From Gordonia sp. (in: high G+C Gram-positive bacteria) (lineage in GTDB: Bacteria > Actinomycetota > Actinomycetes > Mycobacteriales > Mycobacteriaceae), in NCBI GenBank assembly GCA_030152405.1, contig JASLJL010000494.1, positions 1-9,683 on the forward strand: a stretch of DNA of 9,683 bases. Direction: 5' to 3'. Under the pieces are notes generated by a model, which was not told the DNA's origin, did not search any database, and saw only the letters and a list, made by a program, of their open reading frames with translations. A program made the position numbers and the translations under genes. This document shows, piece by piece, positions 7,259 through 9,683 of this stretch. Each line of letters opens with the position of its first letter. Position 1 is the first letter of the stretch.

Positions 7259-8284
7259 TCAGACCGCGAGGACCGGCGCGAAGCGGGCACCCGAGCGCGG
7301 TCGGGCCTTGCCCATCTGGCCCGAGTCGGCGAGGAATGCGACGAGGTCGGCGAGCGAATCGGCCGACGAACGCGGCACGTATCCGAGGTCGCGGCGCGCC
7401 TTGGAGATGTCGACGATCGGCTGCGCGATGAGGGCCGCGATCGACGCCCGTGAGACGAGGTCGGAACCGAACAGCTGGCTGATCGGCTCCGCGACGGGAA
7501 CGATCGCCTTGATCACCGACAGCGGGATCGGGGCGAGCGCGCGGAACCGGCCGCAGAGGCCGGCGACGTCGCGCATCGCCTGGAACAGTCGCACCTGCTC
7601 GCCGCCGAGCAGATAGTTCTCGCCGGTCACGCCGTGCTCGGCGGCCAAGGTGAGACCGATCGCGACGTCGCGGACGTCGACGAGGTCGAACGTGCCGTCC
7701 GGGAACAGCGGAACCTTGCCCTGCGCGGCGTCGCGCAGCATGCCGTTGATGCGCGACAGCCCGTGGTCGACGGCGCCGTAGACGCCGGTGGGATTGCAGA
7801 TGACGGCGTCGAGGCCGTCGGCGATCACCTTGCGGAGCTCCTGCTCGCCTGCCCACTTCGAGCGGTCGTAGACGGGGAGCTTCGAATCCTCGGACCGGGG
7901 CGAGGTCTCGTCGACGACGCCGTTGTCGGTGTACTGGTCGAAGGAGTGGATCGAGCTGCAATGGACGAAGCGTCGGACACCCGCGGCGAGCGCGGCGCGG
8001 GCGGTCGAGGCGACGCCCTCGGTGTTGACGCGCCAGGCCAGCTCGTCCTTTTGCTTGAGCGTGATCATCGCGACGAGGTGATACACGGTGTCGACGCCGT
8101 CGAACGCCGCCTGCAGGGCCGCCTGGTCGAAGATGTCGGCCGCCAGCCAGGTGACCTGGGAGTGGCCGATCGCGTGCGCGGGCGACACCCGGTCGATGGC
8201 CAGGACATCGTGTCCGTCGGCGACGAGCTGGTTGACCAGGTTGGTTCCGACGAAACCTGCGGCTCCGGTGACGGCGACCTTCAT
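7259..8284 (-). CDS. Extended NAD(P)-dependent SDR (epimerase / DFR / 3beta-HSD-like)
   Basis: A 341-residue Rossmann-fold oxidoreductase, probably cytosolic. The nucleotide-binding GxxGxxG motif is GAAGFVG at 7-13, D31 ends beta-2 (a hint of NAD preference), and the catalytic set is S110/S111 with Y139-DRS-K143. It also has the typical extended-SDR segments CNPTGVYG (163-170), VDVRDVA (202-208) and KARRDLGY (295-302). The length and the KARRDLGY tail fit the dihydroflavonol-reductase, hopanoid-associated epimerase and 3beta-hydroxysteroid dehydrogenase group; the substrate cannot be read from the sequence. The start is the ATG at 8284, preceded at 5 bases by GAGGA. The ATG at 8296 would add only MRIH and has no ribosome-binding site. 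It precedes embA on the same strand with a 78-base gap. A KstR-like operator lies 31 bases upstream of the start. Confidence 0.8.
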   Translation of the reverse strand: MKVAVTGAAGFVGTNLVNQLVADGHDVLAIDRVSPAHAIGHSQVTWLAADIFDQAALQAAFDGVDTVYHLVAMITLKQKDELAWRVNTEGVASTARAALAAGVRRFVHCSSIHSFDQYTDNGVVDETSPRSEDSKLPVYDRSKWAGEQELRKVIADGLDAVICNPTGVYGAVDHGLSRINGMLRDAAQGKVPLFPDGTFDLVDVRDVAIGLTLAAEHGVTGENYLLGGEQVRLFQAMRDVAGLCGRFRALAPIPLSVIKAIVPVAEPISQLFGSDLVSRASIAALIAQPIVDISKARRDLGYVPRSSADSLADLVAFLADSGQMGKARPRSGARFAPVLAV

Positions 8285-8289
8285 ATGAA

Positions 8290-8294
8290 TCCTC
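8290..8294 (-). promoter_or_regulatory. Ribosome binding site that sets the SDR start
   Basis: GAGGA on the minus strand (8294-8290) lies 5 bases before the ATG at 8284. It overlaps the alternative ATG at 8296, which has no such site, so the inner ATG is preferred. Confidence 0.6.
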
Positions 8295-8311
8295 ATTGTT
8301 CGACGTGCGAT

Positions 8312-8317
8312 AAACTA
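8312..8317 (-). promoter_or_regulatory. Possible -10 box for the SDR gene
   Basis: TAGTTT on the minus strand (8317-8312) fits TANNNT and would start a transcript about 20 bases before the SDR ATG. It overlaps the left end of the palindrome by two bases, so a bound repressor would block it. No convincing -35 box is visible. Confidence 0.3.
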
Positions 8318-8329
8318 GAACATGTTCTA
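8316..8329. promoter_or_regulatory. Perfect 14-bp palindrome matching the KstR operator consensus
   Basis: TAGAACATGTTCTA reads the same on both strands and fits TnnAACnnGTTnnA, the reported consensus for KstR, the TetR-family repressor of cholesterol-degradation genes in Mycobacterium and Rhodococcus. It lies in the 140-bp divergent gap, 31 bases from the SDR start and 95 from the VOC start, so it probably controls the SDR gene and perhaps both. No kstR gene is in the window. Other TetR regulators could use a similar site. Confidence 0.6.
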
Positions 8330-8410
8330 ATTCGGCTCGGCTCAGCATAGGACACCGATCTGGGCCTGCCAACCCCGAGAAGACCGTCCGGCACGATCCG
8401 GCGGAGCGAC

Positions 8411-8418
8411 AAAGGAGG
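8411..8418 (+). promoter_or_regulatory. Strong ribosome binding site of the VOC gene
   Basis: AAAGGAGG ends 6 bases before the ATG at 8425. It is a near-ideal Shine-Dalgarno sequence and fixes the VOC start. The other starts in this window have weak or no such site. Confidence 0.8.
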
Positions 8419-8424
8419 CCGACG

Positions 8425-8931
8425 ATGTCGGTGAGAGGTCTCAACCACGCCGTGCTGTTCGTCGCGGACGTGCCCCGCAGCGTGGACTTCTACACGTCGG
8501 TTCTGGGCTTCGTGAAACTTCCGGTCGAGTTCCCCGGCGGCGCGTTCCTGCGCGGTGCGAACTCGGCGAACGACCACGATCTGGGCCTGTTCCAGGCCCG
8601 GTCCGATCGGCCGGCGACCGGCACTGTCGGTCTGTATCACCTCGCGTGGGAGGTGGAGACCCTCGCCGATCTCGCCGCGGTCCGCGGGAGGATGATCGCC
8701 GCAGACGCGATGACCGGAGCGTCGAATCATGCGGCGACGAAAGCCGTCTACGGCCGCGACCCGGACGGCATCGAGTTCGAGGTCACCTGGCTGGTGCCCG
8801 ACGCGCACGTGCGCGAGGAGCTGTATCCCGGCGTCCCGCCGACCCGGCCGCTCGATCTGGACGCGGAGATAGAGCGCTACGGCGCGGACACTCCCGGCGG
8901 CCCAAGGACCGATCTGTCGATCTACCGCTGA
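8425..8931 (+). CDS. Single-domain VOC (glyoxalase/extradiol dioxygenase-fold) protein
   Basis: A 168-residue protein with the two beta-alpha-beta-beta-beta modules of the vicinal oxygen chelate fold. Module one starts LNHAVLFVADVPRSVDFYTS (6-25), continuing into VLGF (26-29). Module two starts LYHLAWEV (70-77) and ends GRDPDGIEFEVTW (110-122). H8, H72 and E118 are placed like the 2-His-1-carboxylate metal site of type I extradiol dioxygenases and glyoxalases. Members of this size are often annotated as catechol 2,3-dioxygenase-like, but the substrate is unknown. The charged tail (about 125-168) is outside the core fold. It is transcribed away from the SDR gene, shares its control region, and runs convergently into embC. 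The start is set by a strong AGGAGG. A ring-cleavage role next to a KstR-like site is tempting but only inferred. Confidence 0.8.
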   Translation: MSVRGLNHAVLFVADVPRSVDFYTSVLGFVKLPVEFPGGAFLRGANSANDHDLGLFQARSDRPATGTVGLYHLAWEVETLADLAAVRGRMIAADAMTGASNHAATKAVYGRDPDGIEFEVTWLVPDAHVREELYPGVPPTRPLDLDAEIERYGADTPGGPRTDLSIYR

Positions 8932-8970
8932 CGCTCCCGGCGGTCCACGCGCTGACTTCGTCCGTCGTGC

Positions 8971-9018
8971 GGTGATTGAGCCGTGACGGAGCGCCAGCGG
9001 AGTCGCGTGTCGAAATCC
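8971..9018 (+). repeat. Intergenic repeat, copy 4, in the VOC/embC convergent gap
   Basis: This copy starts GGTGATTGAGCC and ends GTGTCGAAATCC, matching the borders of the three copies at 329-516. The internal stem has different bases, GTGAC (8983-8987) with GTCGC (9002-9006), but all five pairs form if one is a G-U. The rest of the 159-bp gap (8932-9090) shows no gene and no clear classical terminator, so this repeat may be the transcription stop for both VOC and embC. Confidence 0.75.
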
Positions 9019-9090
9019 GGTGACGTCGCTGGGACTTCGCGTCAGCCGATCGCCGCGGGAACTCACACCGAGGGGAACTCGCTCAGTGCG

Positions 9091-9683
9091 CTAGCGGCGG
9101 ATTGGCGCGGGGCTCCACAGACCGCTGCGAGTGGCGGTGCTGTAGTCGATCGTCGCCGGGGTAGCACCGTCGTACGCCGTGTACCTCTCGAGTGCTCCCC
9201 AGTCGCGGCCGATGTCGCCCTTGAGGTAGGTCGCGACCGTCTCGGCCTCCTGCGACACCTCGATCCACCCGAGCGGGCCGCCACCGAGAGCGCTCTGCCA
9301 GGTGCTGACCGCAGCGGACAGGTCGGCGCCCGGCTTCACCCGCCACTTGGGGATCTCGCTGACGCCCGCGTGGAAGTTGTACGGCCGCTGGCACGGGAAC
9401 ACCAGGCCCGACGTCCAGTCGACGTGGACCGGATCGGAGTTGCCGACGGTCTCCTGCAGCGTCGTCATCTCGGGCAGACGCGGGGGCGTGACCACGATGA
9501 ACCGATCGTCCGACAGGTTCGAGTCGTTCGCCACGATGCGGACCGCGGTGATGTCCGACGGCAGGGACGGCGTGTCGATGCGGACATTCCGCCACGACGG
9601 CCGAGGCCCGGGGTCGATCATCGTCATGTCGCTCGACGGGGTGAGGTCCTCGTCGCGCGTGGACGGCGTGACAGTGTCTGTCG
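9091..9683 (-). CDS. embC: Arabinofuranosyltransferase EmbC, C-terminal 197 residues (gene continues beyond the window)
   Basis: The frame is open from the window edge to a TAG at 9093-9091. It covers only the external carbohydrate-binding domain of an Emb protein: PSWRNVRI, TPPRLPEMTTLQETVG, GLVFPCQRPY, WQSALGGGPLGW, and an end of TRSGLWSPAPIRR. That end is nearly the same as mycobacterial EmbC (TRSGLWSPAPLRR). EmbC is known to extend the arabinan of lipoarabinomannan, probably as a homodimer, using decaprenyl-phosphoryl-arabinose. The ATG at 9627 is an internal Met, because codons upstream of it stay open and match the family. The catalytic GT-C core lies outside the window. Its position upstream of embA and embB fits the C-A-B order, but two unrelated genes intervene. 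Confidence 0.82.
   Translation of the reverse strand, partial: TDTVTPSTRDEDLTPSSDMTMIDPGPRPSWRNVRIDTPSLPSDITAVRIVANDSNLSDDRFIVVTPPRLPEMTTLQETVGNSDPVHVDWTSGLVFPCQRPYNFHAGVSEIPKWRVKPGADLSAAVSTWQSALGGGPLGWIEVSQEAETVATYLKGDIGRDWGALERYTAYDGATPATIDYSTATRSGLWSPAPIRR

Noticed and set aside
8316..8329. LexA (SOS) box
   Set aside because: The actinobacterial LexA box needs GAAC and GTTC separated by 4 bases; here only 2 separate them. The KstR2 consensus (CAAG/CTTG core) does not fit either.
7155..8444. 429-codon minus-strand open frame over the SDR gene
   Set aside because: Arg-rich shadow in another frame; the SDR frame has a clear Rossmann motif and YxxxK.
9091..9627. Complete small gene starting at the ATG at 9627
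   Set aside because: The same frame stays open to the window edge, and the sequence aligns to the inside of the Emb C-terminal domain, so it is a truncated view of embC.
1..9683. tRNA, rRNA, insertion sequence or phage genes
   Set aside because: No tRNA-like cloverleaf, rRNA signature, transposase or phage gene was recognised by eye on either strand.

Overview
The window is GC-rich DNA from a mycolic-acid actinobacterium (Mycobacteriales). The evidence is three paralogous arabinofuranosyltransferase (Emb) genes, which build cell-wall arabinan in Mycobacterium and its relatives. The gene order, the non-coding repeat and the HNH-type gene at the left edge would suit a Gordonia/Rhodococcus-like genus, but the sequence alone does not settle the genus.

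Layout, left to right. Bases 1-258 (+) hold the 3' end of a gene that looks like the C-terminus of a DUF222/13E12-type HNH endonuclease. Bases 259-536 are a convergent intergenic gap with a stem-loop, an array of alternately inverted repeats of about 49 bp separated by exactly 21 bp, and a hairpin just after embB. Bases 537-3845 (-) are embB and 3842-7180 (-) are embA; they overlap by 4 bases (ATGA) and form one operon with a likely leaderless promoter just upstream of embA. Bases 7259-8284 (-) encode an extended short-chain dehydrogenase (SDR). Bases 8285-8424 are a divergent promoter region with a perfect 14-bp palindrome that fits the KstR operator consensus. Bases 8425-8931 (+) encode a single-domain VOC/glyoxalase-fold protein. 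Bases 8932-9090 are a second convergent gap with one more copy of the 49-bp repeat. Bases 9091-9683 (-) are the C-terminal end of embC, cut by the window edge.

The Emb proteins are multi-spanning GT-C enzymes that transfer arabinofuranose from decaprenyl-phosphoryl-arabinose: EmbA/EmbB to arabinogalactan, EmbC to lipoarabinomannan. The order embC-embA-embB matches Mycobacterium, but here an SDR gene and a VOC gene separate embC from embAB. The SDR/VOC pair shares a divergent control region and has no evident link to arabinan synthesis; the operator hints at steroid or lipid control.

The observations most worth checking are: (1) EmbB differs at several positions that in M. tuberculosis EmbB are linked to ethambutol binding or resistance, while EmbA keeps the M. 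tuberculosis-like residues there; (2) the KstR-like operator; (3) the repeat family, which alternates in orientation, has 21-bp spacing, contains a stem kept by compensating changes, and occurs only in the two convergent gaps. I found no clear new multi-gene system.
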